A stretch of 48,583 nt of DNA from Planctomycetota bacterium (GTDB taxonomy: Bacteria > Planctomycetota > OFTM77): NCBI GenBank assembly GCA_029260795.1, contig JAJDCO010000144.1, positions 1 to 48,583 of the forward strand, read 5' to 3'. The notes beneath the pieces were generated by a model that made no database searches, was not told the DNA's origin, and saw only the letters and a list, made by a program, of their open reading frames with translations. Each line of letters starts with the position of its first letter. Position 1 is the first letter of the stretch. The translations under genes were made by a program, and so were the position numbers. Shown here piece by piece: positions 1 to 10,100 of the stretch.

Positions 1-2
1 GT

Positions 3-113
3 GCCCAAGCAATCCTCGAGCTCCGAGCCGCTGACAAGAATGGTGACTGGCAGGAGTTCTGGAGATTCCGAGCCGACCGAGAGCATCGCCGACTCTATGG
101 CAACGCCGCCTGA
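3..113 (+). CDS. C-terminal tail of a protein cut by the window edge, transposase-like
   Basis: Reading frame 3 is open from the window edge to a TGA at 111-113 and gives 36 residues, including AILELRAADKNGDWQEFWRF and ending REHRRLYGNAA. The codons are GC-rich at the third position, as in the neighbours. The pattern 'AILxLRA...W..FW' reminds me of the C-termini of ISKra4-type transposases, but this is recall, not alignment. It sits directly before the truncated hydrolase remnant, which would fit an insertion-sequence scar. It could equally be the end of an unrelated gene. Identity is unsure; that it is coding is likely. Confidence 0.4.
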   Translation, partial: AQAILELRAADKNGDWQEFWRFRADREHRRLYGNAA

Positions 114-160
114 AACGGTCAACAAGGATCAAATGCGCCCATCTCGTCTTCCGGTACGCC

Positions 161-544
161 GTGGCAAGTCCAGAAGAGCAGCGCGCTTGGCAGACGATTC
201 CGGCGCTGGCAGGTGGCCCGAGTCGGTCGACGGAGGAGTGGCTGCGCCGCTCGATCGTGCAACGGGTTCCCGAGATCGCTCGACCCGTGCTGCTCCAGTA
301 TGCGAGCGATGACGCCGTCGTGACCGAGGTGGAGATGGAGCGCCTGGCAGCCGCGTTGCGCCATCACGCGGCAGACCGGGCCGAGGTTCATCGCTTCGAG
401 GCAGCCGGTGGTCACCGTTTCAATCGATCCTGCCCGGCCGAGGGGGAGCCAACTCCGATCGCCTTGACGGACTCGTGGAGCCAGATCTGGGACTTCCTCG
501 AGACGCGCCTCGAGTGGACCGCGCCCGACGCGGGCGGGGACTGA
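161..544 (+). pseudogene. 3' remnant of an alpha/beta hydrolase (dienelactone hydrolase type)
   Basis: The frame is open from 47 to the TGA at 542-544, with a possible GTG at 161. The product carries the last third of an alpha/beta hydrolase: 'RPVLLQYASDDAVV' matches the strand and loop that hold the acid residue (DD), and 'GGHRFNRS' matches the catalytic-His region. The nucleophile elbow (GxSxG) and the whole N-terminal half are absent, because the same frame has stops at 32-34 and 44-46. I infer a truncated, probably non-functional gene, broken where the transposase-like tail ends. An intact short protein is unlikely, since two catalytic-triad elements cannot stand without the third. Confidence 0.55.
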
Positions 545-590
545 GCTCGCGACCCAGCTGCAGCGCTCCGTCGAGAAGTGCGAGATCCCC

Positions 591-830
591 TGGCTAAAGC
601 TTCTCGTCGGCAGCGCTCTTCGGCCCCCTGTTGGCCTTCTCGGCCTACTCCTGGCTGCTCCAGGTGGCGGACGCTCACCCGGTGGGGACCGACGCCTACG
701 TCAATCCCGTCGTGGCCGTCGGGCTCGGTTGGCTGGCCGGCGAGCCGATGACACTGCGCTCCTCGCGGGCGCGGTGCTCGTGATCGTGTCGGTGGCATGG
801 GTGCTGATGTCCCGAAGAGCGTCGCCTCAG
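591..830 (+). pseudogene. Frameshifted remnant of an EamA/DMT-family transporter
   Basis: The C-terminal EamA fingerprint is spread over three frames. Frame 3 (about 591-618) reads WLKLLVGSAL. Frame 1 (619-750) reads FGPLLAFSAYSWLLQ, then AYVNPVVAVGLGWLAGEPM, and stops at 760s. Frame 3 resumes from about 750 with LLAGAVLVIVSVAWVLMSRR, the usual last membrane helix. Together these form the last three helices of a drug/metabolite transporter in the correct order, interrupted by at least two frameshifts. There is no start codon or N-terminal half. The remnant is real decay or uncorrected sequencing error; a neighbouring hydrolase fragment favours decay. Confidence 0.72.
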
Positions 831-901
831 GGGTCCGGATTCCTCGGAAGGAATCGCTCGCACGGGGAACCGGCACGCGGCCGCGCTCGTAATGCTTGGT
901 A

Positions 902-930
902 CGGCCACCGTTGCACCCTTTCGGTGGCCG
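902..930. other. 9-bp hairpin upstream of the M43 protease gene
   Basis: CGGCCACCG (902-910) pairs perfectly with CGGTGGCCG (922-930) around an 11-nt loop. A smaller hairpin, GATTCCT/AGGAATC, lies at 838-855. No T tract follows, so this is a weak terminator at best; an operator or leader structure for the gene at 1010 is also possible. The rest of 831-1009 shows no gene. Confidence 0.4.
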
Positions 931-1009
931 GTCCGGTTCCTTACCATGCCTGGGGGCCGCCGAGCCTCGGCCCCTGCAACATCCCCATCCGCTCTCGAGG
1001 AGATCTGCC

Positions 1010-2395
1010 GTGAAGCCCACTTCGCTCGCCCGAGTGTCCCTGCTGATCGGAACGCTGGCGCTGGTGGCGCCCAGTGTCATTGCGCAGCAGTCCGGGCAAT
1101 CGAGTCAGCCCGATCCCGTCATCGTCGTTGACGGAATCCCCTTCTACAGCTGGCAGGAGTACACCAGCTCACCGCTCTTCCGCGAGAAGGGCCTGCGCTG
1201 CCTGACGAGGCCGAATGAGGATCTGCCGCCGATGCCACCGTCGGACTGCTCCTATGGCACCACGTCGATCAAGGCCGAGTACGACCCGTTCGACGTCATC
1301 GAGATCCCAGTCGTCGTGCACATCATCCGGAGCAACGGCGGTCAAGGTAACGTCACCGACGCCAAGGTGGAAAGCCAGATCCAGATCCTCAACGAGGACT
1401 TCCTGGCCATCGCCGGGAGCAACGGTCAGAACGGGACCGACACTCTGATCCAGTTCTACCTGGCGGAGGTCGACCCGAGTGGGAATCCGACCACCGGCAT
1501 CACGCGGACGAACAATACGAACTGGTACAACGACAGCGGTGCTTACTGGAACACATTGGCCTGGGACACGAACCGCTACCTGAACATCTACACGAACCAG
1601 GCCTCTGGCGCCTTGGGCTACGTGCCCGACCTGCCGCAAGGCGGCATCGTCGGTAGCAAGTCTGACCGCGTCGTGATCCTCTGGTCGTCCTTCGGCTTGA
1701 ACAGTCCGATCGGTCCTCCCTACAACAAGGGACGCACGACCACGCACGAGCTCGGCCACTACTTCGGTCTTTGGCACACCTTCGATCGTGGCTGCGGTAC
1801 GATCGCCGGTTGCTACTCCACCGGTGATGCGATTTGTGACACCAATCGTGAGTCGAACCCGGTCTTCGGTTGCCCCGGCTCCTCGAACTCCTGCAGCTCG
1901 CCGGATCCCTATCACAACTACATGGACTACTCCGACGACCTCTGCATGGAGGAGTTCACGCCGGAGCAGACCAACCGCATGCGCTGCACTATCGAGCACT
2001 GGCGCTCCAACCTGCCCTGCGCCGAAGCAAAGGCGATCTCTCGCGCTGGCGGCGGCAACAACTTCGACAATGCCTACGCCTCGACCGATCCCCTGATCGG
2101 CGTCGGCCTCACCGCCACCATCGATGCGACCGGTTCTGGATACAGCACGGTCTCATTGCTCGGGTTCTTGGGCGAGGCCAACGTCCCGCTTGCGGGGGGG
2201 CAGGTGCTCCTGCTCGACCTGGGCACGACCCAGTTCCTGAGCCTCTCCCAACCGGGTCCGATCGCCAACTTCAACCTCTCGGTGCCGAACAACAATGTGC
2301 TCTGCGGCTTGAAGCTCACGAGTCAGGGCGTCCTCTTTGGCGGCGCGTCCGGCTTCCGCCTGACGAACGCCCAAGATTGGGAGCTCGGCAAGTAA
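1010..2395 (+). CDS. Secreted M43-family (pappalysin-like) zinc metalloprotease
   Basis: The 461-residue product begins with a signal peptide (MKPTSLARVSLLIGTLALVA, cleavage likely after VIA). The GTG start at 1010 is chosen because GAGGAG lies just upstream and the signal peptide starts there; a longer ORF runs back to 896. The metzincin motif HELGHYFGLWH is at residues 246-256 (H246, E247, H250, H256), and the Met-turn is in 'NYMDYSDD'. Cys residues between them fit the disulfide-bonded M43B fold. After about residue 350 comes a C-terminal module (IGVGLTATIDAT..., PLAGGQVLLLDL..., ending DWELGK) like those on other large secreted proteins of Planctomycetota-type genomes; its relative ends the 35001-37694 product. 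The role is extracellular proteolysis, with unknown substrate. A terminator follows at 2433. Confidence 0.9.
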   Translation: MKPTSLARVSLLIGTLALVAPSVIAQQSGQSSQPDPVIVVDGIPFYSWQEYTSSPLFREKGLRCLTRPNEDLPPMPPSDCSYGTTSIKAEYDPFDVIEIPVVVHIIRSNGGQGNVTDAKVESQIQILNEDFLAIAGSNGQNGTDTLIQFYLAEVDPSGNPTTGITRTNNTNWYNDSGAYWNTLAWDTNRYLNIYTNQASGALGYVPDLPQGGIVGSKSDRVVILWSSFGLNSPIGPPYNKGRTTTHELGHYFGLWHTFDRGCGTIAGCYSTGDAICDTNRESNPVFGCPGSSNSCSSPDPYHNYMDYSDDLCMEEFTPEQTNRMRCTIEHWRSNLPCAEAKAISRAGGGNNFDNAYASTDPLIGVGLTATIDATGSGYSTVSLLGFLGEANVPLAGGQVLLLDLGTTQFLSLSQPGPIANFNLSVPNNNVLCGLKLTSQGVLFGGASGFRLTNAQDWELGK

Positions 2396-2432
2396 GGTCG
2401 CCGCTTCGGCGGATTCGATCGAGCTCGACACG

Positions 2433-2468
2433 CCGCCCCGGCAGGATCCCCCGATCTTGCCGGGGCGG
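2433..2468 (+). terminator. Terminator of the M43 protease gene
   Basis: CCGCCCCGGCA (2433-2443) pairs perfectly over 11 bp with TGCCGGGGCGG (2458-2468), with a 14-nt loop. It is followed by a T/G-rich stretch rather than a clean T tract. It lies 37 bp after the protease stop and separates it from the regulator gene at 2570. Confidence 0.7.
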
Positions 2469-2569
2469 TGGTGTGTGGTGTGGACGAGGTCGCCCCGGAA
2501 TCCGCCGTTGCACGCCGGGGATCGGCACGGTAAGCCAGGCTCCACCGGATGTGACGGAGGTCCTGGCCC

Positions 2570-4015
2570 GTGATCGAATCGTTGTTGGACAAGCTGCACG
2601 AAGCGCTCGGAAGCGACGACTCGGAGGAGCTCGTGCGAGTCGTACTCGAAGCTGCTGCCGAGCTCTTCTCCAGCGAGGTCTCGAGCTTCGGTCGACTCGA
2701 TCGAGAGAGAGGCGAGATCGTCTTCTCGCATCGCGCGGCCGATTGGCAGACCCACGAGGATCGGGTCGATGCCTCGATGGGCATTCCGGGCTGGGTCCTC
2801 GATCGGCTCGAAGCGGCGATCAGCAACGACGTCCTCAACGACCCGCGACACGTTCCTCGCCGAAGTCCGCTCGGGAGGCCTCCTCGCTCGCTCGTCTGCG
2901 TTCCCGTCATCGATGCCGGCCGCGTCGTCGGTGTGCTGCAGCTCCAGGACGCTCGGCGTCGGGGAGGCTTCACTCCGGAGGATCTCGAGAGCATCGCGGC
3001 CTTGGGCCGCCTGCTGGGACGGCTTTGGTCCGCGCGCCGACCGCGCGCGGCATCGGAGCCGGATCCGCGTCCGGTTGCGGTCTCTCTTCGAGGCGCTGCG
3101 CCGCGACTGCTCGAGGCACATCGGGTGGCCGAGGCCGCTGCGCCGACCCTGGCACCGATCTTGATCCTTGGGGAGCGCGGGGTGGGCAAGGAGACGCTCG
3201 CCCGACGCTTTCACGAGCTCAGTGAGCGGAGGAGTGGCCCCTTCGTTCGATTGGCGTGTCGCTCCGGAGAGATCGACGCATTGGCTGCCGAGCTCTTTGG
3301 AATCTCCGGGCGGCTCGGGGAGGCTACCGCCGGCGCGCTCGAGTCTGCGCGAGGAGGCACGTTGTTCCTGGATGACGTGGACGCGCTCCCACGTCCGCTT
3401 CAAGGGCCTCTGGCACAGGCGTTGGCAGAGCGACACCTCGTCCGGATCGGAGGGGCCCAGAGCGTGCCTCTCGATCTTCGCTGCATCGCCGCCTCGACGG
3501 AGGATCTCCGCGAGAAAGCGCGTTCCGGGGAGTTCCGCGAAGGGCTGCGATCACGACTGCAGGTCATCACCATCGAGCTGCCTTCCCTGCGCAGCCGACG
3601 TTCGGACATCGCGGAGCTGGCGAGAGCCTTGGTCGAGGACACGGCCAAGGAGCAAGGCCGACCGGTCCCGCTCCTCGAGGCGTCCGTGCTCCGTGCCTTG
3701 GAGGCCGCTCCCTGGCCCGGCAACGTGCGTGAGCTTCGGGCGACCGTGGCGCTGGCGATGTCTCGTTCCGAAGGGCGACGGCTCGCGATTCCCGATCTAC
3801 CGGCTCACCTTCGGGGTCTGTCGGATCCGGCTGTCCAGGTGCCGTTGGAAGGCCGCTCCTTGAGCGAAGCCGTCGAGGACTTCAAGAGCGCCTGCATTCG
3901 ACGGGCGTTGGTGCTCTCGGACGGGAATCAGACTCGGGCGGCTGATCTGCTCGGGTTGAAGCAGCCCAACCTCTCGAGATTGATGCGGGCATTGGGAATC
4001 CGCGGCTCTTCTTGA
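2570..4015 (+). CDS. GAF-AAA+-Fis transcriptional regulator, NtrC-like but lacking GAFTGA
   Basis: The 481-residue product starts at GTG 2570 with GGAGG 9 bases upstream. Residues about 10-150 form a GAF sensor domain. The AAA+ domain (about 180-410) has Walker A GERGVGKE (201-208) and Walker B TLFLDDVD (264-271). It also has the 'LRSRLQ' and 'ELPSLRSRRSDI' blocks and the 'APWPGNVREL' signature. The C-terminus is a Fis-type helix-turn-helix (NQTRAADLLGLKQPNLSRLM). The surface loop that contacts sigma-54 normally reads GAFTGA after 'ELFG'; here the sequence is ELFGISGRLGEATAGALESA, so GAFTGA is missing. Proteins of this family without GAFTGA (TyrR is the classic case) do not activate sigma-54. 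I therefore infer a sigma-70 regulator or repressor, probably of the alpha-2-macroglobulin gene 106 bp downstream. Confidence 0.85.
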   Translation: MIESLLDKLHEALGSDDSEELVRVVLEAAAELFSSEVSSFGRLDRERGEIVFSHRAADWQTHEDRVDASMGIPGWVLDRLEAAISNDVLNDPRHVPRRSPLGRPPRSLVCVPVIDAGRVVGVLQLQDARRRGGFTPEDLESIAALGRLLGRLWSARRPRAASEPDPRPVAVSLRGAAPRLLEAHRVAEAAAPTLAPILILGERGVGKETLARRFHELSERRSGPFVRLACRSGEIDALAAELFGISGRLGEATAGALESARGGTLFLDDVDALPRPLQGPLAQALAERHLVRIGGAQSVPLDLRCIAASTEDLREKARSGEFREGLRSRLQVITIELPSLRSRRSDIAELARALVEDTAKEQGRPVPLLEASVLRALEAAPWPGNVRELRATVALAMSRSEGRRLAIPDLPAHLRGLSDPAVQVPLEGRSLSEAVEDFKSACIRRALVLSDGNQTRAADLLGLKQPNLSRLMRALGIRGSS

Positions 4016-4121
4016 AGGAATGCACGTTCCGCCCGAACCAGAGACGGCTTCGCGCGTCCATGTCTCGCAACGGTTCAGTCCGCAGACCCGTGTTCTCTCT
4101 CTTCCCTCAGGAGGTCGATCG

Positions 4122-7100
4122 ATGGCGTCCAGGCTCTTGGCCTTCTTGCTGGCAGCATTCGGAATCGGTCTGGTCGGCAGTGAGTCCGATGCTCCCTTCG
4201 AAGATCGCGAGGCCGCGCTTCGAGCCCTGCAGGAAGGGCGCTATCGGGACGCCTTCGAGATCTTCGAGGTTCTCGCGCTCGATCCCGAGACCGAGCCGAA
4301 GCAGGTCGACTCCGACCTGCTCATGGCGGTCCAGTGCCTTCGCAATCTCGCACGCCATCCCGAGATCGACGACCTGCTCGCGCGCACCGTCGACCAGCAC
4401 GGCGAGAACTGGCGCCTGTTGCGTTCCGCTGCCCAAGCACTCTCTCAGAGTGAGCACTATGGCTACGTGATCGGAGGCGAGTTCGAGCGGGGACAGCACC
4501 GAGGGGGAGGCGAGGTGGTCCACGTCTTCGCGCGAGATCGAGCCCTCTCCTTGCGCTGGCTGAACCGGGGTCGAGAGCTCTTGGAGAAGTCGGATGCCTC
4601 GGGGTCCGAGCGGTTCGACTTCTATCGGGATCTGGCCGGTCATCTCAATACCAACCAGGGCGAGGCGTGGCGTCTCCAGGCCTTGACGGACTTCGAGGAC
4701 CTCCCCGATCCCGAGCCGGGCTGGAACGGGTGGACGGGCATCGTCGGTGCGCCGGTCGATGCCGAGGGGAACCCGGTCACCTGGGGTGTCCCCGATTCCT
4801 GGAGCGCTGCGAGCGATGACGGTGAGCGCTGGCGCTGGTCGCTCGAGCAGGCTCGTCGCGCCGATCCCGCGAGAGGTGACGAGATCGAATGGCAGCTGGT
4901 GAACTTTGCTCGCAGCCTCTTCGGCGTCGATACGCTGGCACGCGGGCCCTGGCACTCACGGAATGGCGAGGATGAGGACACCGGAACCTTCGCGCTCTCC
5001 ACTCTCGAGGACGACGAGACGATCGCCCGTCTCGCGACGGGCGTTCGACGATTCGAGCTGCCCGAGGGATACGATCACCTGAAGCGGCTGCGCGCGCTCA
5101 CGAAGAAGCCGACGCAGGCGACCCAGGCATGGACCACGCTGGCCGAGGTGTACGAGAACCGGCGCCGCTATCCGCGCGCGGTCGTCGCCTGGAAGAACGC
5201 AATCGAGCTGGCGCCCGGTTGGACACATCTCCGCGATCGCCTCGATCGCATCGTGGGGAATTGGGGTCGCTTCGAGCCGACTCAGACTCAGGCCGCTGGC
5301 GCCGGAGCCGAGCTCGAGTATCGGTATCGGAACGGCGAGAGCGTGACCTTCACGGCCTATCCGGTGAACGTCGAGCGGCTCCTGGAAGACACCCAGAACT
5401 ACCTCAAGGCGCAGTCCGAAAACCTGGACTGGCAGAAGATCCGGGTCGAGGACATCGGTCAACGGCTGATGCACGACCCCAAGGAGCGTGCTCGCTATGT
5501 CGAGAGTGACGCTGTCGCGACTTGGTCTCTCGACCTCGATCCGCTGCCGAGGCACTTCGATCGCAGCATCACGATCACGACGCCTCTCGAGAACGGCGGC
5601 GCCTACTGGGTCACCGCACGTCTCGCCGACGGCAACGAGAGCCACGTGGTGGTGTGGGTCTCCGACCTCGCCATCGTTCAGAAGAGTCTGCATGGCGAAA
5701 ACCTCTACTTCATCGCCGACGCGCGGACCGGTGCGCCGGCGCCCGGTACCCATCTCGAGCTCTTCGGATATCGATGGCGACGAGTCGGCAAGCGACAGGT
5801 GCTCGAGACGGAGCACTTCGCGGAGCACGCCGATGGAGACGGTCAGCTTCGGACCGGCGAGAGCGATCTCCCGTCGGGCTATCAGTGGCTGGTCACGGCC
5901 CGCCAGGGCGATCGCTTCGCTCACCTCGGGTTTCGTGGCATCTGGTATCCGAATCATCAGTGGGATGTCTACGACCAGATCAAGACGTTCGGGATCACCG
6001 ATCGACCGGTCTACAGACCGGACCAAACCGTCTCCTACAAGTTCTGGGTTCGCCGGGCGCGCTTTGACGATGCCGGGCCGAGGGTGAAAGAAGGGCAGAC
6101 GGTCTCCGTCCGCCTGCACGATCCGCAAGGGAACGTCATCCACGAAGCGACTGTCGCGGCGGATCGTTGGGGCGGAGTCTCAGGCGAGGTCGTCCTCGAA
6201 AGCGAAGCCCTGCTCGGGATCTACTCTCTCCAGATCCCCGGCTTCGGCGGGACCACCTTTCGGGTCGAGGAGTACAAGAAACCCGAGTTCGAAGTGACGG
6301 TCGAGGCGCCGACCGAGCCGGTACAGCTCGGGGAGTCCTTCGCCGCCCAGATCCAAGCCAAGTACTACTTTGGCGAGCCCGTTCGCGAAGGCAAGGTGCA
6401 CTACCGCGTCTTGCGAACGGCGAGGGAGCGGAGCTGGTACCCGCCGCATCGCTGGGACTGGCTCTACGGTCCCGGCTATTGGTGGGTCGCCTCCGACGCT
6501 GTCTGGTATCCCGGCTGGTCGAGCTGGGGTTGCCGGGGACCGATCGGCTGGTGGTGGGGTTGGCAGCCGGATCCACCCGAGGTCGTGGCCGAGGGCGAAG
6601 CGGCACTCGGTTCAGACGGCACTCTGGCCGTCGAGATCGACACGCGACTCGCCCAAGAGCTGCATGGCGATCAGGATCACCGCTACGAGATCACGGCCGA
6701 GGTCGTCGATGCCTCCCGGCGAACGATCGTCGGTCGAGGCGCGATCGACGTGACGCGGGAGCCGTTCCGCGTCGTGACCTGGCTGGATCGCGGTTGGCTG
6801 CGCGTCGGCGATTCGGCACGCGCGCACGTCGCCGCCTCGAGTATCGCGGGAGAGGCGCTGGACCTGAGTGGCAGCTTGAAGCTGTTCCGAATCAGCTACG
6901 ACGAGCACGCGAAGCCGATCGAGACGCTGGTCGAGAGCTGGGCCGTTCAAACGGGTCAGCCGGGGCGGACCATCCAAGCCCTGACGCTGGCGACTCCGGG
7001 GCAGTACCGGCTCGTCGCCGAGCTGTTGGATGCCCGTGAGCGAACCGTATCGGGCGGGACGCTGTTCACGGTGATCGGCTCGAATCCCGATGGAGCCGAC

Positions 7101-10100
7101 TTCCACTTCGACGATCTGGAGATCGTTCCGGACCTCGCCACCTACGCACCAGGACAGACGGCTCGTCTCCAGGTCAACACCGATCGCATCGGCTCGACCG
7201 TGCTCTTCTTCCTGCGACCCTCGAATGGCGCCTACCTGCCGCCCCAGCTCATCCGAATGACCGGCAAGACGACCGAGATCGAGGTGCCGGTGGAGCTCCG
7301 GGACATGCCGAACTTCTTCGTCGAAGCAGTCACGGTGTCCGATGGACGGGTACACAGCGTCGTCAAGTCGATCCTGGTTCCGCCCGAGCAACGGGTTCTC
7401 GAGGTGGCCGTCGAGCCCGAGTCGAATGTCCACGAGCCCGGCGAGTCCGATCGCATCACGCTGCGCCTCACGGATGCGAATGGGGAGCCGTTCGTCGGGA
7501 CGACGGTGTTGAGCGTGTACGACAAGGCGGTCGAGTACATCTCAGGCGGCAGCAACGTGCCCGAGATTCGCGCCTTCTTTTGGAAGTGGCTCCGTCAGCA
7601 CTCGCCACGCGGTGACAGCAACCTGGGCCGTTGGTCGAGTTGGCTCGCGACGCCTGGGGAGCCCACTTGGCAAGCGATCGGTCTCTTCGGGCACGAGCTG
7701 ATGGACGACACGAATGCCCTCGGTGCCGGGGACACGGGGTGGGTAGGACGATCGCGTAGCTCCCGGAGGGACCTTCAGGCGCTTGGCTATTCGGGCTCTC
7801 CGAGCGCTGAAACGGCATCCAGGGAGGGCTCGTTCGCCGACTCTTCCGAAGGAGGCGACAGCGCTCTGAGCGAGCTGGTCGAGCCCACCGTGCGGAGTGA
7901 CTTTCGAGACACCGCCTTCTGGGCCGCGTCACTCGAGACCGACTCGACGGGGCGGGTAGAGGTGACGGTGCCGCTCCCCGACAGCCTGACGACTTGGAAG
8001 GTCTCGGCCTGGGCGATGGGGGACGGGACGCGGGTCGGTTCGGGAACCGCCGAGATCATCACGCGCAAAGACGTGCTCGTGCGTCTTCAGGCTCCCCGCT
8101 TCTTCGTGGAGAAGGACGAGGTCGTTCTCTCGGCGAACGTTCACAACTACCTCGACGAGGCGAAGGACGTTCAGGTCACCTTTGATCTCCTTGGGGACGT
8201 TCTCGCGCCCATGGGAGCGAAGGAGCGGACCGTGCATCTGGATCCTCGAGGGGAAGCGCGGGTCGATCTGCGAGTGAGAGTGGACCGAGAGGGTGAGGCG
8301 CTGGTTCGGGTCTCGGCTCGCACCGATCGGGCCTCGGACGCGATGGAGCTTCGATTCCCTGCCTACGTCCATGGTGCTCTTCGCACCGAGTCCTGGGCCG
8401 GGAGCGTGCGGCCCGGAGACGACGCCCAGACCGTCGAGGTCCGCATCCCGAGTGAGCGGCGACCGGATCAGTCCGAGCTGGTGGTTCGATTCTCGCCGAC
8501 GCTGGCCGGCGCTCTGGTCGATGCCTTGCCCTACCTGGCCGACTACCCCTACGGCTGCACCGAGCAGACCTTGAACCGCTTCGTTCCGACCGTCATCACC
8601 CAACGCACGCTACAGCGCCTCGGTGTGGACTTGGCTGCGATTCGCGACAAGCGCGCGAACTTGAATGCCCAAGAGCTCGGCGACCCCGCGGAGCGTGCGC
8701 GGCAATGGCAGCGCTTTGCGCGCAACCCGGTCTTCGACGAATCCGAGGTCACTCGCATGGTCAAGAAGGGCGTGCGTCGATTGACCGACATGCAGTTGAG
8801 TGACGGCGGCTGGGGATGGTTCTCGGGCAGGGGAGAGCGCTCCTACCCGCACACGACGGCGACGGTCGTGCGAGGTCTCTTGGTCGCCCAGGAGAATGAT
8901 GTGGCGTTGGTCTCCGGCATGGTCGATCGAGGGGTCGCCTGGCTGACCGCCTATGAGAATCAGCAGGTGCTCCGACTCGGGCTCGCCGTGAAGAAGCAAG
9001 GAGATTGGAAGCGGCAGGCGGACGCTCTCGATGCTCTGGTGCATTGCGTCCTCGTCCGAGCCGGGGTGACGAACGCGCGGATGCAGGATTTGCTGTACCG
9101 CGATCGCACCAAGATCCCGGTCTACGCTCTGGCCCTCTTCGGCCAGGCCCTCGAGCGCGTCGAGCGCACGGATCGCTTGGAGTCGGTCCTCGCCATGATC
9201 GATCAGTTCGTCATCGAGGACGCCGAGAACGAGACCGCTTACCTCCAGCTTAACTCGCCCTGGTGGACGTGGTACGGGAGTGAGATCGAAGCGCACGCCA
9301 CGTATCTTTCCCTGCTGTCTCGGGTCGCGCCCGACGGGAAGCGGGCCGCTTGGCTGGCCAAGTACCTGATCAACAATCGCAAGCACGCGACCTACTGGAA
9401 CTCCACTCGAGACACTGCGCTGTGCATCGAAGCGCTGGCCGACTTCCTGCTCGCCAGCGGAGAAGCAAAGCCGGACATGACGGTGGACGTGGTCTTCGAC
9501 GGAACGGTCGTCCGCACGGTGGACATCGATCCCGGCAACGTGTTCGCGATCGACAATACCGTGCGCTTGACCGGAGATGCTCTCACGGACGGCGAGCACC
9601 AGATCGAGCTCCGGCGCCGCGGGACCGGCACACTGTACTTCAACGTCTACCTCACCAACTTCAACCAGGAAGACCCGATCCCCGCTGCCGGCCTCGAGGT
9701 GAAGGTCGAGAGACGGCTCTACCGATTGATCCCCGAGGAGGACACCACGCAGGTGGCCGGTCAGCGAGGCCAAGTGATCGACCAGAAGGTCGAGAAGATG
9801 CGCCGCGAGCCCATCGATGGTGACACCGTTCTGACGAGCGGTGAGCTGGTCGAGGTGGAGCTCTTGATCACCTCGAAGAACGACTACGAGTACCTGATCT
9901 TCGAGGACTTCAAGCCGGCCGGCTGTGAGCCCGTGGATCTCCAGAGTGGCTACCGCCGTGACGGGATGGGTGCCTACGTTCAGTACCGAGACGAGGGAGC
10001 GGTCTTCTTCGTGCGTCTGCTGGCCCGCGGTCGGCACAGCGTGAAGTATCGTTTGCGCGCGGAGATTCCGGGCCGCTTCTCGGCGTTGCCGACCCAAGCC

